DNA of 64,000 nt from Bacillota bacterium. Its GTDB lineage: Bacteria > Bacillota > Bacilli > Paenibacillales > Paenibacillaceae. Each line of letters starts with the position of its first letter. Positions within the stretch are counted from its first letter, which is position 1. Shown in pieces: positions 7,644 to 17,223 of this stretch. The position numbers were made by a program, and so were the translations under genes. The notes beneath the pieces were generated by a model. That model saw only the letters and a list, made by a program, of their open reading frames with translations, had not been told where the DNA came from and made no database searches. Where the stretch lies: assembly GCA_023391635.1 (NCBI GenBank), contig JAEWAQ010000069.1, forward strand, positions 1 through 64,000. The letters run 5' to 3'.

Positions 7644-9527
7644 ATGTGGGCAGATAATGCTTCCAAGATAGATATGCTTTCTTTTGAACCATATGCTGAA
7701 TTATTACACGAAATGGCATTAAGCGAGCGGATAAATCCATTAACAATCGGGCTTTTTGGTAACTGGGGAAGCGGGAAGTCTACGGTTTTAAATTTAATTG
7801 ATAAAAAGATTACATCAGAAGCAAATAAAAATGTCGTGTCCATCTTTGTTAACGCATGGATGTTTGAAGGATATGATGATGCAAAAACTGCATTGATGGA
7901 AGTGATTATAAGAACACTTGAAGACAATAAGGGCATCAAAGAAAAAGTCGGAGGAGCACTCAAAAAGTTAAAAGATAGAGTGGATTGGTTTAGATTAGGG
8001 GGATATGCATTAAAAAAGGGGACTCCTTTACTTCTAAGTGCTGCATTCGGAAATCCTATACCAATTTTGTTGGAAGGTTTAAAAACGATAATTCCCAAAG
8101 ACCAGAGTCAGGCCGAAGAGAAAATTACTCAATTACTTGAAATGAAAGAGTTTCTTAAAGATCTTCCCGAAGAAAACGTTGTTCAGAATATCAGAAAATT
8201 TCGTGAAGAGTTTGAACAGATGATGGATGATTCGGGATTAGATAGCTTAGTTATTATTATTGATGATTTGGACAGATGTAGCCCAGATCGTATAATTGAA
8301 ACAATGGAAGCAATTAAGCTATTTTTATCTGTGAAAAAGACAACTTTTATAATTGCAATTGATGAAGATGTTGTGAGTTACGCAGTACAACGAAAGTACC
8401 CTAAGATAGATGACGCCTCGCTTGATATTTCGAAGGATTACATAGAAAAAATTGTTCAAATGCCTATTAAGATACCTGAGCTATCGGATATTGAGGTGAA
8501 AAATTATCTGCTGCTTTTAGTTTGTGAAATGTTTCTGGGAGAAGCCCATTTAGATAGGTTGCTATCTGGATTAAAGGAGAGGAAAGTTTTTGTAAAAGGA
8601 GAGATTATAAGCCAGGAAGAAATTCGCTCCATATTAGAACGTGAAGGCAATGCTTTAGATGTAGTTTTCAAACCAGATCATAATAAAGAAGATTTTGAAA
8701 TGCAGTTGGATGTGTTTGGAAGAGTAGCAGATGTTATTTCGTCTACATTGAAAGGAAATCCGCGTCAAGCAAAAAGATTTATAAACACCTTTTATGTAAG
8801 AAAGAAACTATCAGAGATTCAAAATCTTGAACTTGAGATAGGGATACTTGCAAAGTTAATGGTTCTGGAATACACCAATCTTGATCTTTTCAGAGAGATG
8901 TATTCGTGGCATATAGCAAATGAGGGATTTGCCAGAGAACTTGCACTGTTAGAAAAGTTTTCTATTGATGAAGAAGCGCAAAATATCGAAGAAATGAAGC
9001 AGCTTTATTGTAATGCATGGTTTAAACCGATTGTTCAACATTGGCTAAGAGTTGAACCAGCTCAACTGTCAGAAGTGGATTTGAGACCATATTTCTACTT
9101 AGCCAAGGATTCAATTAAAGAGAAAAATATCTCAATGCTGAATTTGACGGCTGAAGAGAGGAAATGGGTTAACGATATATGTATCGACGGCCTACAGGAA
9201 ACGTTGAGACAACAAAAAATAGTGGAGTTTAATAAAGCGGATGTTGATCATTCGAAAATTATAAAGGGAATTATTGCTAAGTATCAAACAAACAAAGAAT
9301 CTATTCTAAAAATATTAGTCAAATTGTACGAATTGTTCCCAATGCACAGGGAAGAATTGATGAAGGAATTCAAAAAGTTGAGGAAAGTTGAAATGTCACC
9401 AACAAACGTAATGTTATTTAACTTAGTCAAACGAGTGAATGTTCAGCACTACGACGATTTAAGAAAATATTTTATTGAAGAGGGAATAGTAGAAGTTGAA
9501 CTTTGGGACAGAGTAGCAAGAAGATAA
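7644..9527 (+). CDS. qatA: QatA, KAP-family P-loop NTPase of the Qat defence system
   Basis: A 627-residue ATPase. Walker A is GNWGSGKST at about residues 39-47, and Walker B is VIIIDDLDRC near residue 205, followed by SPDRIIETMEAIKLFL, the pattern of KAP NTPases. 'KGNPRQAKRFINTF' near residue 370 is the arginine-containing segment also typical of KAP proteins. Family members may be membrane-linked, but I see no long transmembrane insertion; a modest hydrophobic patch lies near residues 128-145. The ATG follows GGGGAGG. It is first of four tightly packed genes whose order (KAP ATPase, small protein, QueC-like enzyme, TatD nuclease) is that of the anti-phage Qat system. The ATPase presumably powers or senses the complex; the mechanism is not known to me. 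Confidence 0.85.
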   Translation: MWADNASKIDMLSFEPYAELLHEMALSERINPLTIGLFGNWGSGKSTVLNLIDKKITSEANKNVVSIFVNAWMFEGYDDAKTALMEVIIRTLEDNKGIKEKVGGALKKLKDRVDWFRLGGYALKKGTPLLLSAAFGNPIPILLEGLKTIIPKDQSQAEEKITQLLEMKEFLKDLPEENVVQNIRKFREEFEQMMDDSGLDSLVIIIDDLDRCSPDRIIETMEAIKLFLSVKKTTFIIAIDEDVVSYAVQRKYPKIDDASLDISKDYIEKIVQMPIKIPELSDIEVKNYLLLLVCEMFLGEAHLDRLLSGLKERKVFVKGEIISQEEIRSILEREGNALDVVFKPDHNKEDFEMQLDVFGRVADVISSTLKGNPRQAKRFINTFYVRKKLSEIQNLELEIGILAKLMVLEYTNLDLFREMYSWHIANEGFARELALLEKFSIDEEAQNIEEMKQLYCNAWFKPIVQHWLRVEPAQLSEVDLRPYFYLAKDSIKEKNISMLNLTAEERKWVNDICIDGLQETLRQQKIVEFNKADVDHSKIIKGIIAKYQTNKESILKILVKLYELFPMHREELMKEFKKLRKVEMSPTNVMLFNLVKRVNVQHYDDLRKYFIEEGIVEVELWDRVARR

Positions 9528-9541
9528 AATGGAGGTGAAGT

Positions 9542-10252
9542 ATGGGGACTTCAAAAGGATATTTACCACCAACTGGACATTTATGGAGTGAAACAAAAAG
9601 AGCAGTTTCCAGTATGAATAGAAATGGCTATAGTAGTAGCTCCATTGGAAAAGCTGTTTCAAGCTTTTCGAAAGCAGGTAGTGGAACGAGGGGACAAGGA
9701 AATGTAGCAATAGGAGCTTCTGGAGCCAAAGTCTTAAATTTTGCTGATCTCGTTAGAAGTATTGGTCTAAATAACGCTCTTGATCAAGTGGGTTTAGCGC
9801 ATTTGGTTGGTCAAGATCCTCAAACAATATTTGAGGGTTTGGTAGATTACTTTTCAGAAGGAACCGATTCCCTCCAGCAATCAATTGCAGATCAGGCTAT
9901 GCAGGAATACATGGCTGAAATGATGGGGAGTGTACGAAGCGAAGAGGAACTTAATGATGCTTTCACTAAAATAGAACCTGATGTGTTCATACAGGACTTC
10001 TTAACAAAATATGTTCAGGTATCTTTCTTCACTAATTTTGCTGAAAAAATCAACGCTCTTTGTAAAGATATTGGACAAGCATTGAAAATGCAAGAGAGAA
10101 TAAAGGAGTTTATAAGGCTTGAAATTACTGAAAACTACAAACGTGACGGCTTGAAGAATATGGATTGGAAAGGTGCGGAGGGAAAGAGATATATTGAAGC
10201 AAAATGCGAAGAGGTATGGGGAATTTTTGAACGGTGGGGTGATTCTGAGTGA
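9542..10252 (+). CDS. qatB: QatB, small Qat-system protein
   Basis: A 236-residue protein starting at ATG after GGAGGTG, 14 bp downstream of qatA and overlapping qatC by 4 bp. The N-terminal 60 residues are rich in Ser, Gly and basic residues (KAVSSFSKAGSGTRGQ) and probably flexible; the rest is helical, including FADLVRSIGLNNALDQVG and a charged C-terminus. No catalytic motif is visible. The name rests on position and general look, since QatB lacks distinctive motifs. It probably acts as a structural or adaptor subunit. Confidence 0.75.
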   Translation: MGTSKGYLPPTGHLWSETKRAVSSMNRNGYSSSSIGKAVSSFSKAGSGTRGQGNVAIGASGAKVLNFADLVRSIGLNNALDQVGLAHLVGQDPQTIFEGLVDYFSEGTDSLQQSIADQAMQEYMAEMMGSVRSEEELNDAFTKIEPDVFIQDFLTKYVQVSFFTNFAEKINALCKDIGQALKMQERIKEFIRLEITENYKRDGLKNMDWKGAEGKRYIEAKCEEVWGIFERWGDSE

Positions 10253-11655
10253 GCAATATATGGATTGTGAAAAATGAACAAAAAGTAGATGCTCAAGGAG
10301 TAACATTTAATCTATCATCTAAAAACAACAAGTCTAATATTAAGACAGACATAGAAAACTTGTGGCGAATGTTCAGTGTGGAGAATGTATCTCCAATAAT
10401 CGAAGATTTTTTAATCATTGGAATGGCGGTTTTTACAGTCGATAAGAAAATATCAAGAAAGTCCTCGACGGATGGGTGGAGCAGGGAATTAAACGTACAC
10501 ATTCCCGTATTAGAAATTCAGAAATGGGTATCCGTCAAAACTAAGTTGGAAAAAACACTTTCTTTTTTAAGCGGTGATTATTGGAACTTATCATTCTATG
10601 CTACCGAAGAAAGATTCAGAGGCGATAAGATTAATAAAGATTATAGTGTTAAAAATCGAGACTCCTTTGACTGTGTTTCCTTATTTTCAGGGGGATTGGA
10701 TTCGTTCTGTGGTGCATTAAGACTCATGAATGAAAAGATGAATCCCTTGTTTTTGGGTTTTAAGGAATATTCATTGCTTATCAAAAGACAGCAGGATCTT
10801 TTCAAATCAATACAAGAAGCCCATGATCAGCAAAACTCAGACTTTGTTCAATTCAGTGTTACGCCAAGTAAGCCTGTCAATATAAATGAAAGCGTTGTGG
10901 GTGAAAGCACAAGCAGGAGTAGATCATTTTTATTCATTACAGGTGCAGTCGCAGTTGCTTCAGTTCTTGGAGACAATACTCCAGTGTTTATACCTGAGAA
11001 CGGATTTATTGGAATTAATGTTCCTTTAACACAAAGTAGAAGCGGAAGTTGTAGTACCCGAACAACACACCCGCATTTTCTAAAATTATTAAATCAGGTT
11101 CTTGATGAAATAGGAGTTACTCATCAAGTGAAGAATTTCTATTCTGCAATGACAAAAGGAGAAATTGTCGCAGAACACAAAAATAATGTTATATTTCGAA
11201 GGGAATTTAAAGAAACCCTATCCTGTTCTCATCCATGTCAGGGTAGATATGATGGAATTAGTCCACCTGTAAATTGCGGCTATTGTTATCCTTGCCTCAT
11301 ACGTAGAGCTTCATTAAACGTCAATAATTTTTTTGATGATCGGTATAATCCTAATTATACATTAAATCGAAGTTTTATCGAGAAAAATAATGTTCTTGAT
11401 GGGAAGGCAAGTGACCTAAAGGCTGTTTTGTTCACTATGAAAAGGTACATGGAAAAAAGACATGATCAATCGTTTATTAGAAAATTACTTCGTATACAAG
11501 GTCCTTTAACGAATGAGGAGCTAAACTCCTATGAGAGAGTTTACAGAGAATCTCTAAAAGAGATTTTGCAAATGATTGATTATGAAGAAGCAACTAACGG
11601 CGGGGGATTAAAGAATTATATGGATCTGAAGGAAAGCTATGAAGAACTTTGTTGA
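10249..11655 (+). CDS. qatC: QatC, QueC-like PP-loop enzyme
   Basis: A 468-residue protein related to 7-cyano-7-deazaguanine synthase QueC. The ATP pyrophosphatase loop SLFSGGLDSFCGAL lies at about residues 144-157. Cysteines in CSHPCQG and 'CGYCYPCLIRR' (about residues 325-355) form the expected zinc site. It is longer than housekeeping QueC, with a long N-terminal extension and a helical tail, as in defence versions. It starts at GTG 10249 inside the end of qatB (4-bp overlap) and overlaps qatD by 17 bp, so translation is coupled. By family it may modify a nucleobase, protein N-terminus or other amide/carboxylate; the substrate in Qat immunity is not evident here. Confidence 0.85.
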   Translation: MSNIWIVKNEQKVDAQGVTFNLSSKNNKSNIKTDIENLWRMFSVENVSPIIEDFLIIGMAVFTVDKKISRKSSTDGWSRELNVHIPVLEIQKWVSVKTKLEKTLSFLSGDYWNLSFYATEERFRGDKINKDYSVKNRDSFDCVSLFSGGLDSFCGALRLMNEKMNPLFLGFKEYSLLIKRQQDLFKSIQEAHDQQNSDFVQFSVTPSKPVNINESVVGESTSRSRSFLFITGAVAVASVLGDNTPVFIPENGFIGINVPLTQSRSGSCSTRTTHPHFLKLLNQVLDEIGVTHQVKNFYSAMTKGEIVAEHKNNVIFRREFKETLSCSHPCQGRYDGISPPVNCGYCYPCLIRRASLNVNNFFDDRYNPNYTLNRSFIEKNNVLDGKASDLKAVLFTMKRYMEKRHDQSFIRKLLRIQGPLTNEELNSYERVYRESLKEILQMIDYEEATNGGGLKNYMDLKESYEELC

Positions 11656-12379
11656 TTTTCATGTTCATGTTGATTACTACCCGAACTATAAGGCAATCTT
11701 TAATTCCTACAACAATCAAAAGGTCTATGCTTTATTTGTTACGAATTTTCCAGAAGTATTTAAAAAGGCTCAAGATACTTTTCAAGAATCAAAGTACGTC
11801 AAAATAGCATTAGGGTATCACCCAGAAATGATCAACATAAGACCATTCAAACAAACGTCTTTTGATAAATACCTTGAAGAAACTAAATATGTAGGTGAAG
11901 TCGGGCTGGACTTTTCTAAAGATCATATTAAGAACCGTGACGAGCAAATCAAAATTTTTCGCCACATTTGTCGAAGAACCGCTGATGCGAATAAAATAAT
12001 GTCTGTTCATTCACGTAATGCAGAATCGGACGTATTGGCAAATTTAAAGGAGTACGGAGTCAAGCATGCCGTCTTCCATTGGTACACAGGGAGCATAAAG
12101 AATCTACAGGATATTATTGAATCAAATTTTTATTTATCTCTAAATCCATCAATGCTAAGGACGAAAAAGGGAAAGGAGATAATTCAAAGTATACCTTTAC
12201 GACACATTTTGATTGAAACTGATGGACCGTATAGTAAATATAATAATCGTCAGACTGTGCCAGACGATATTCCTTCAATTTATCGTGATTTTGAGAACAT
12301 CTTAGGGATTAATAATTTGCGAGATATTGTTTTTGAAAATCTGAACAGACTGCTTATGGCTCAACAAAAGAGCTTTTAG
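11639..12379 (+). CDS. qatD: QatD, TatD-family metal-dependent nuclease
   Basis: A 246-residue TatD-type TIM-barrel hydrolase. Metal ligands are visible in order: HVH at residues 8-10, Glu in YVGEVGLDF near 87, His in MSVHSRN near 122, His in AVFHWYTG near 146, and Asp in LIETDGPYS near 197. TatD enzymes are DNases acting on 3' ends. It is the last gene of the qat operon and starts within qatC. A perfect hairpin follows 8 bp after its stop, separating it from the Gabija genes. All catalytic positions appear intact. Confidence 0.85.
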   Translation: MKNFVDFHVHVDYYPNYKAIFNSYNNQKVYALFVTNFPEVFKKAQDTFQESKYVKIALGYHPEMINIRPFKQTSFDKYLEETKYVGEVGLDFSKDHIKNRDEQIKIFRHICRRTADANKIMSVHSRNAESDVLANLKEYGVKHAVFHWYTGSIKNLQDIIESNFYLSLNPSMLRTKKGKEIIQSIPLRHILIETDGPYSKYNNRQTVPDDIPSIYRDFENILGINNLRDIVFENLNRLLMAQQKSF

Positions 12380-12387
12380 TGAAGTAT

Positions 12388-12420
12388 CGCATTATCCCTG
12401 CTAATAGCAGGGATAATGCG
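12388..12420. promoter_or_regulatory. perfect 15-bp inverted repeat between Qat and Gabija
   Basis: CGCATTATCCCTGCT (12388-12402), AAT loop, then the exact complement at 12406-12420. No T-run follows on either strand, so it is not a standard terminator. It lies 8 bp after the qatD stop and 21 bp before the likely gajA start. It could be a transcript processing/stabilising stem, an operator palindrome or an attenuator. Confidence 0.6.
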
Positions 12421-12441
12421 AAACCAGGGAGGAAGGACTTT

Positions 12442-14421
12442 TTGTATATTTCCAAATTAACAATCCAGAACTTTAGGTGTTTTCAGGACTTTACGGTTGA
12501 ATTTAACGAAGGGCTGAATGTTTTGATCGGCGGTAATAATGCAGGAAAAACTACAGTAATCAAAGCATTGGAATTTCTTTTTAAAAGAGGAAGCGCGAAA
12601 ACGCCTACCATAGACGATTTTAATAAAAACCTTGATGTATCAATCCCGCCAGAAATAACAATTACCGCAACGCTTAAATCCTCCAAAACAGATACTATGG
12701 ATGATAAGGCTATTGTTGCAAGTTGGCTTACGAAATTGGAAACGCCGTGGGAAGCAGAGCTAACCTTTAAGTATTTCCTTCCAGAACAGGATCAAAAAAA
12801 ATATTTGGAGGAAAATGTTAAGTTATCGACACCGAAGGAACGTTGGTCCTTGTTAGAAAGAAGTTTAAAGCGATACGTTGCAAGAATCTATGGTGGGAAC
12901 ATTGTTAATAAAAATCGTGCTGAACCTGAATATTTGGATAAAATCCATTGTGAGACATTAGACGCACTTCGTGATGTTGAGAGCAACATGTTTACAGGCA
13001 AAAACACCTTGCTGAAACAACTGCTCATGCATTTTAAAGATAAAGCCACGCATGCTGTGGAGCATGCTGGAAATACTGATGGTCAAAATATGGCTGCTGG
13101 TAATGATAGATTTGGTCAGCTTTCTCGTTCATTAGTTGATGATATTGTTGGACGGGTAAATCAAAAAGAATTCTTGGAATTCGCAGCAAGAACGGGTGCA
13201 TCGGTTGGTGGCGTCCCTGCTTTAGATGGGAATCTTCAGGAAGGAGACGTATTATCTGCCTTACGCCTTATCATCAGAGATCAAACTGGAATCGAAATTC
13301 CGATTATTAATAATGGCATGGGTTACAACAATCTCATTTATATTTCATTGATATTATCGAAATTCAAAATGATAACTTCCGCTGAGTACGGCGAAAATGC
13401 AAAGACATTCCCCATTCTACTAATTGAGGAACCAGAGGCACATCTTCATCCAGCTCTTCAGTACAATTTTTTGAAATTTTTGAAGGATGAGATGGATAAT
13501 CAAAGTTTCAGCAGGCAAATTTTTATAACAACACATTCCACGCAGATCACTTCTGCTGTTGGGTTGAAACCGATCATCTGCCTGGAAAAAGAAGATGGGG
13601 AGCCTGTATTTGCAAAGTATCCCAACAGGGTTTTTTCAGAAAATAAGGAAGATCAGGAATCAAGGAAATATGTAGAAAGATTTTTGGATGCAACAAAATC
13701 AGCCATGTTGTTTGCGAAGTCAGTCGTATTGGTGGAAGGGATGGCCGAATTAATTTTACTCCCGATATTAGCTCAAAAGGTGAATTGTGATATGGATAAG
13801 CATCATGTAGCTCTTGTTCGGGTTGATGCACTAACGTTTAAACATTTTATTAAGCTATATGGTGCAGGGGTTAAACCAGAAAATAGAGGGTATGCCTTGG
13901 AAAAGAGAGTTAGCTGTATCATAGACTCTGATCCATCAAAAATCGTTAAGGAAAAGAAAGAGGGAGAACGAAGAAGCTGGAAGAAATGCTGGCCTTTTGA
14001 ATTAGACAGCAGCCCTGACGTTTTTGACTACAAACCATTATCTGGTGCGGTGAGGAATCTTAATGAACAGACAAAAGCAAGTTCAAACGTAAAGGTATTC
14101 TATAAATCAGAGAAAGGAAAAACATTTGAATACGATTTAGCATGGGATAATTCAGAAAATAAGCTTTTATTCACGGACGATGTTGAGATTGTGGAAGTGA
14201 AAGAATTGATCGTGAGCACCTGGGCTAAGAAGGAAAAGGAGCGTGCAAAGCTTGCCTCAAGCTTCCTAATTCATGCTCAAGGCGAAAAAGGCGAGCTGGC
14301 ATTCGAACTAGCAAGCAGGATACAAGACAATAAGTCTGCTGTTATTAAAGTGCCTTCGCATATTCAAGGAGCATTTGAGTGGGTGTGCTATAGAAACGAA
14401 TTGGAGGAACGAAATGGATAA
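12442..14421 (+). CDS. gajA: GajA, OLD-family ATPase-TOPRIM endonuclease of Gabija
   Basis: About 659 residues. The N-terminal ABC-type ATPase starts LYISKLTIQNFRCF, with Walker A GGNNAGKTT at residues 30-38 and signature/Walker B LLIEEPEAHLHPA near residue 326. The TOPRIM domain follows: VVLVEGMAE near 428 supplies the glutamate, and IIDSDPS near 491 the aspartates. OLD-type nucleases with an adjacent UvrD-like helicase define the Gabija system, where GajA nicks invading DNA and nucleotides restrain it. I chose TTG 12442 because GGGAGG lies 8 bases upstream; a GTG at 12379 would place coding sequence through the perfect hairpin. It overlaps gajB by 8 bp. Slightly longer than the best-known GajA. 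Confidence 0.85.
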   Translation: MYISKLTIQNFRCFQDFTVEFNEGLNVLIGGNNAGKTTVIKALEFLFKRGSAKTPTIDDFNKNLDVSIPPEITITATLKSSKTDTMDDKAIVASWLTKLETPWEAELTFKYFLPEQDQKKYLEENVKLSTPKERWSLLERSLKRYVARIYGGNIVNKNRAEPEYLDKIHCETLDALRDVESNMFTGKNTLLKQLLMHFKDKATHAVEHAGNTDGQNMAAGNDRFGQLSRSLVDDIVGRVNQKEFLEFAARTGASVGGVPALDGNLQEGDVLSALRLIIRDQTGIEIPIINNGMGYNNLIYISLILSKFKMITSAEYGENAKTFPILLIEEPEAHLHPALQYNFLKFLKDEMDNQSFSRQIFITTHSTQITSAVGLKPIICLEKEDGEPVFAKYPNRVFSENKEDQESRKYVERFLDATKSAMLFAKSVVLVEGMAELILLPILAQKVNCDMDKHHVALVRVDALTFKHFIKLYGAGVKPENRGYALEKRVSCIIDSDPSKIVKEKKEGERRSWKKCWPFELDSSPDVFDYKPLSGAVRNLNEQTKASSNVKVFYKSEKGKTFEYDLAWDNSENKLLFTDDVEIVEVKELIVSTWAKKEKERAKLASSFLIHAQGEKGELAFELASRIQDNKSAVIKVPSHIQGAFEWVCYRNELEERNG

Positions 14422-16189
14422 GGTCAGGGTTATCTCTTCCGATGAAAGGATTTCAGAGTTAACGAATCATTTCAAAGTTATCGCTGGTCCTGGTGCGGGG
14501 AAAACACATTGGCTTGTTATGCACATTCTGAACGTTCTTCAAAATGTAAGGACTCTTACGCCCACATCAAAAATTGCCTGTATTACCTATACAACTGTGG
14601 CAGGAGAAGAAATCCAAAAACGGTTGGGAACCAATCAGAGTAAAGTTGAAGTTTCAACGATCCATAGTTTTCTTTATGCGAATATTGTTAAGCCTTATAT
14701 ATATCTAATGAAAGATGACAACGGAAATAGGTTGGTTAATGTTGAAGAATTAGATGGTCATGACGAGAACATAGCCACAAAAGGTAAAATATACGTGTGG
14801 CAACAGGAAGCGAAGAATGGAGGCTATTTAACTGATAAAATAAAGATCAAAAAATGCTTGGAAAATTTGGATTGGAAGCTTGAAGATGGTGGGATTAACT
14901 TGAAACCAAGAAAATCTTATCTAAGCAAGATTGGAAGGTATAGCATTAGGTCAGAAGAATTGCTTCTGTATAAGAAGCTGTTTTGGAATGAGGGCGTCAT
15001 TCATCACGAGGATGTGCTTTACTTCGCTTATAGGATTCTGAAGGAATATCCCGTTCTTCTTGAGCATTTAAGTTCTAAATACCCATTTATATTTTTAGAT
15101 GAATTTCAGGACACCAATCCGATTCAGACAGAAATAATAAAGAAGTTAAGCAATACTGGTTCCGTAATTGGAGTAATCGGAGATCCAGCTCAATCTATTT
15201 ATGAATTTCAAGGAGCTTCACGTCAAGATTTTATTACATTCTCTCTCCCAAGTCAAAGCTTTTTTTCAATAGAAAACAATAGGAGAAGTGGTGATAAAAT
15301 TGTAGGTTTACTAAATCACATTCGAAGCGGCGATGAACTAAAGCAAAGGATAATAAGGGGCAATAGTGGGCTTGATGTTTATTATTACGAATGTAATGAC
15401 ATAAGAGACGGGAATGTGGCAAGCTTTCATGAACTGAGAGGTAAGTTAGGGCTTACTGGTGATTACTGCATTTTAGCTCGGAATAATGATACGGTGAAAA
15501 AGCTTCGAAGTGCTGAAGCCGTGGATATCTGGTCAAGTTTCAATGATGTTGATTCCAACAGGGAGCGTTTTATCAGAAATCTGTTAGCCGCGTATAAATT
15601 GGTCAAAGATAATCGCCAAGAAGCTGGTGTCAAGGAATTAATAAAAGCTTTCAAAACCTACAAGGATCGAGTTTTAAGGGAGCCTTTTCAAGCAAATCAG
15701 TACATTAGTTCTATAATGAAAAGAAGTGTTTCCGTAGATTTGCTTGAGTTCATGGCCTGTAGAATGGAAGAATTGCTTGATCAACCTTTGTACAATTTGT
15801 ATGAATCTTTATTTGAAATGTTGAAGGTTAGGAATTGTGGAATTAAGAAGATCACAAAGGGGAAAATAAAAGAGTTTTCAGACTCAACTTCCGTAAAGAT
15901 GCTTTTAGATAATCTCATTTTGCCAGAGGAAAAGTCATCGGAGATACGAACCATACATAAAGCAAAAGGGATGGAGTTTGAATCTGTTCTGGTGTACCTT
16001 TCGGATACTGAAGAGGTAGAGAGGCTCATTAATCCTGTCATCGAATCAAGTGAAGATGATACCCGAATTTTATACGTTGCATTGAGTCGGGCAAAGGATT
16101 TATTGTGTGTAGCTTGTCCACCATTAAAGGAAGAAGTTAAAAACAAATTGGAATTTATGAAACTCAAACAATGTTCCTGGTCCCACTGA
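14414..16189 (+). CDS. gajB: GajB, UvrD/PcrA-like helicase of Gabija
   Basis: A 591-residue superfamily 1 helicase. Walker A is AGPGAGKTH at residues 24-32, and motif II is FLDEFQDTNPIQ near residue 229. Motif III-like 'GVIGDPAQSIYEFQGA' follows, then a late motif with TIHKAKGMEFE near 514 and YVALSRAKD near 553. The start is ATG 14414 after GGAGG; a longer frame from 14375 lacks a good site. The 8-bp overlap with gajA indicates coupled translation. In Gabija, GajB acts with GajA, sensing DNA ends or intermediates and contributing nucleotide hydrolysis. The Walker A, motif II and C-terminal helicase motifs I looked for are present. Confidence 0.85.
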   Translation: MDKVRVISSDERISELTNHFKVIAGPGAGKTHWLVMHILNVLQNVRTLTPTSKIACITYTTVAGEEIQKRLGTNQSKVEVSTIHSFLYANIVKPYIYLMKDDNGNRLVNVEELDGHDENIATKGKIYVWQQEAKNGGYLTDKIKIKKCLENLDWKLEDGGINLKPRKSYLSKIGRYSIRSEELLLYKKLFWNEGVIHHEDVLYFAYRILKEYPVLLEHLSSKYPFIFLDEFQDTNPIQTEIIKKLSNTGSVIGVIGDPAQSIYEFQGASRQDFITFSLPSQSFFSIENNRRSGDKIVGLLNHIRSGDELKQRIIRGNSGLDVYYYECNDIRDGNVASFHELRGKLGLTGDYCILARNNDTVKKLRSAEAVDIWSSFNDVDSNRERFIRNLLAAYKLVKDNRQEAGVKELIKAFKTYKDRVLREPFQANQYISSIMKRSVSVDLLEFMACRMEELLDQPLYNLYESLFEMLKVRNCGIKKITKGKIKEFSDSTSVKMLLDNLILPEEKSSEIRTIHKAKGMEFESVLVYLSDTEEVERLINPVIESSEDDTRILYVALSRAKDLLCVACPPLKEEVKNKLEFMKLKQCSWSH

Positions 16190-16245
16190 ACTGGTTAGAA
16201 CTTAGTTGTCCCATAACCTAACTTTTTGAGTAAAGGAGAAAACAA

Positions 16246-17037
16246 ATGGATGAAAAATACCTATTATATATAGACATTTTAGGTTTCAAAGACTTGGTTG
16301 ACAGTGATATCAATAGAGTTAAAGATTTGTATCAAGTAATCGCCAGTCTCAATGTACATCGACATGATGGCTTTAAGGCAATTGTCTTTTCAGATACGAT
16401 ATTAATATACAACAATTTTCCTACTCCAGACGAAAGAACAAAAGCATATACAGTGATGTTTTTATGTGAGTTTGTTCAGGATCTGCAACACAGGCTTATT
16501 GGTAGGGACATCACCTTCAGAGCAATAATAACATATGGACAATTTATTAATTATGAAATTAATCAAATTCCTTGTTTTTATGGAACTGCGCTTATCGATG
16601 CATATCTTATTGAAAAAGAAATACCATGTACAGGGTTGTTTATTACTGATTATTGCAATGCATCAAATAATATTTTTCGGACACAGCGTTATAGCGATGA
16701 TCTAAGTTTTGTATTCGTAACTCAGAATCTTCACCGATTAGAATATGAAGGGTATTCAAATGGCTGGTTAATTGATGAAGCAGGAATGACACGATATGTT
16801 ATGGCAGAAACCCTTCATATTAAATTTATTTTTGAGAATATGCATAATCATAGTAATCCAAATGTGCGTGCAAAATATAGTGCAACTTGGAACTTTTACA
16901 TGAATCAATATCAAAGAACGCTTGCACTGTTCGAAGAACACTCTTTTAATTTAGAAACTATATATCCTGAAATTGATTGGGATGAATGGTTGAAATTAAT
17001 ACCAGAGGATTACTCGTATATTCAAGAAGACAGATAA
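16246..17037 (+). CDS. orphan class III nucleotidyl-cyclase-like protein
   Basis: A 263-residue cytoplasmic protein of unknown function. Residues 5-15 (YLLYIDILGFK) and 44-54 (KAIVFSDTILI) resemble the two metal-aspartate segments of class III cyclases (DIxGF and the later GD), giving Asp10 and Asp50 as candidate ligands. A later 'GRDITFRAIITYGQFINY' stretch resembles the family's core strand. Purine-specifying residues are not obvious. The C-terminal third is helical and aromatic-rich. It follows gajB by 56 bp with AAAGGAG before the ATG, and could be cotranscribed. It may make a signalling nucleotide, sense one, or be a degenerate cyclase fold; no partner effector with a sensor domain is adjacent. 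Confidence 0.5.
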   Translation: MDEKYLLYIDILGFKDLVDSDINRVKDLYQVIASLNVHRHDGFKAIVFSDTILIYNNFPTPDERTKAYTVMFLCEFVQDLQHRLIGRDITFRAIITYGQFINYEINQIPCFYGTALIDAYLIEKEIPCTGLFITDYCNASNNIFRTQRYSDDLSFVFVTQNLHRLEYEGYSNGWLIDEAGMTRYVMAETLHIKFIFENMHNHSNPNVRAKYSATWNFYMNQYQRTLALFEEHSFNLETIYPEIDWDEWLKLIPEDYSYIQEDR

Positions 17038-17102
17038 TGATTATAGAACTGAAACTGCCTATTCGCAATTATTCGCTGAGACTCCATCTTCTTACGGTTT
17101 AA

Positions 17103-17162
17103 CAAATAAAAAATTCCTGTCCATTTCCCCAAAAAAGTGTCTCTGAATAAAAATAACTGTCC
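17103..17162 (-). repeat. compact array of three putative TnsB sites, second family
   Basis: Sites occupy 17103-17122, 17123-17142 and 17143-17162, with the conserved TGTCC/TGTCT end recurring at exactly 20 bp (17118, 17138, 17158). The first and third match best; the middle is diverged. They are inverted relative to the array at 17411-17592. Confidence 0.55.
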
Positions 17163-17173
17163 ACCAACTCACA

Positions 17174-17223
17174 AAGACTGGAAACCGCACGGGCTATTCC
17201 CCAAGCGATTCTCCAGTCTTTTT
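17174..17223 (+). terminator. terminator-like hairpin inside the second element
   Basis: AAGACTGG (17174-17181) pairs with CCAGTCTT (17213-17220), followed by more T residues. Its position just inside the packed array mirrors the hairpin at 2469-2502. Confidence 0.5.
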
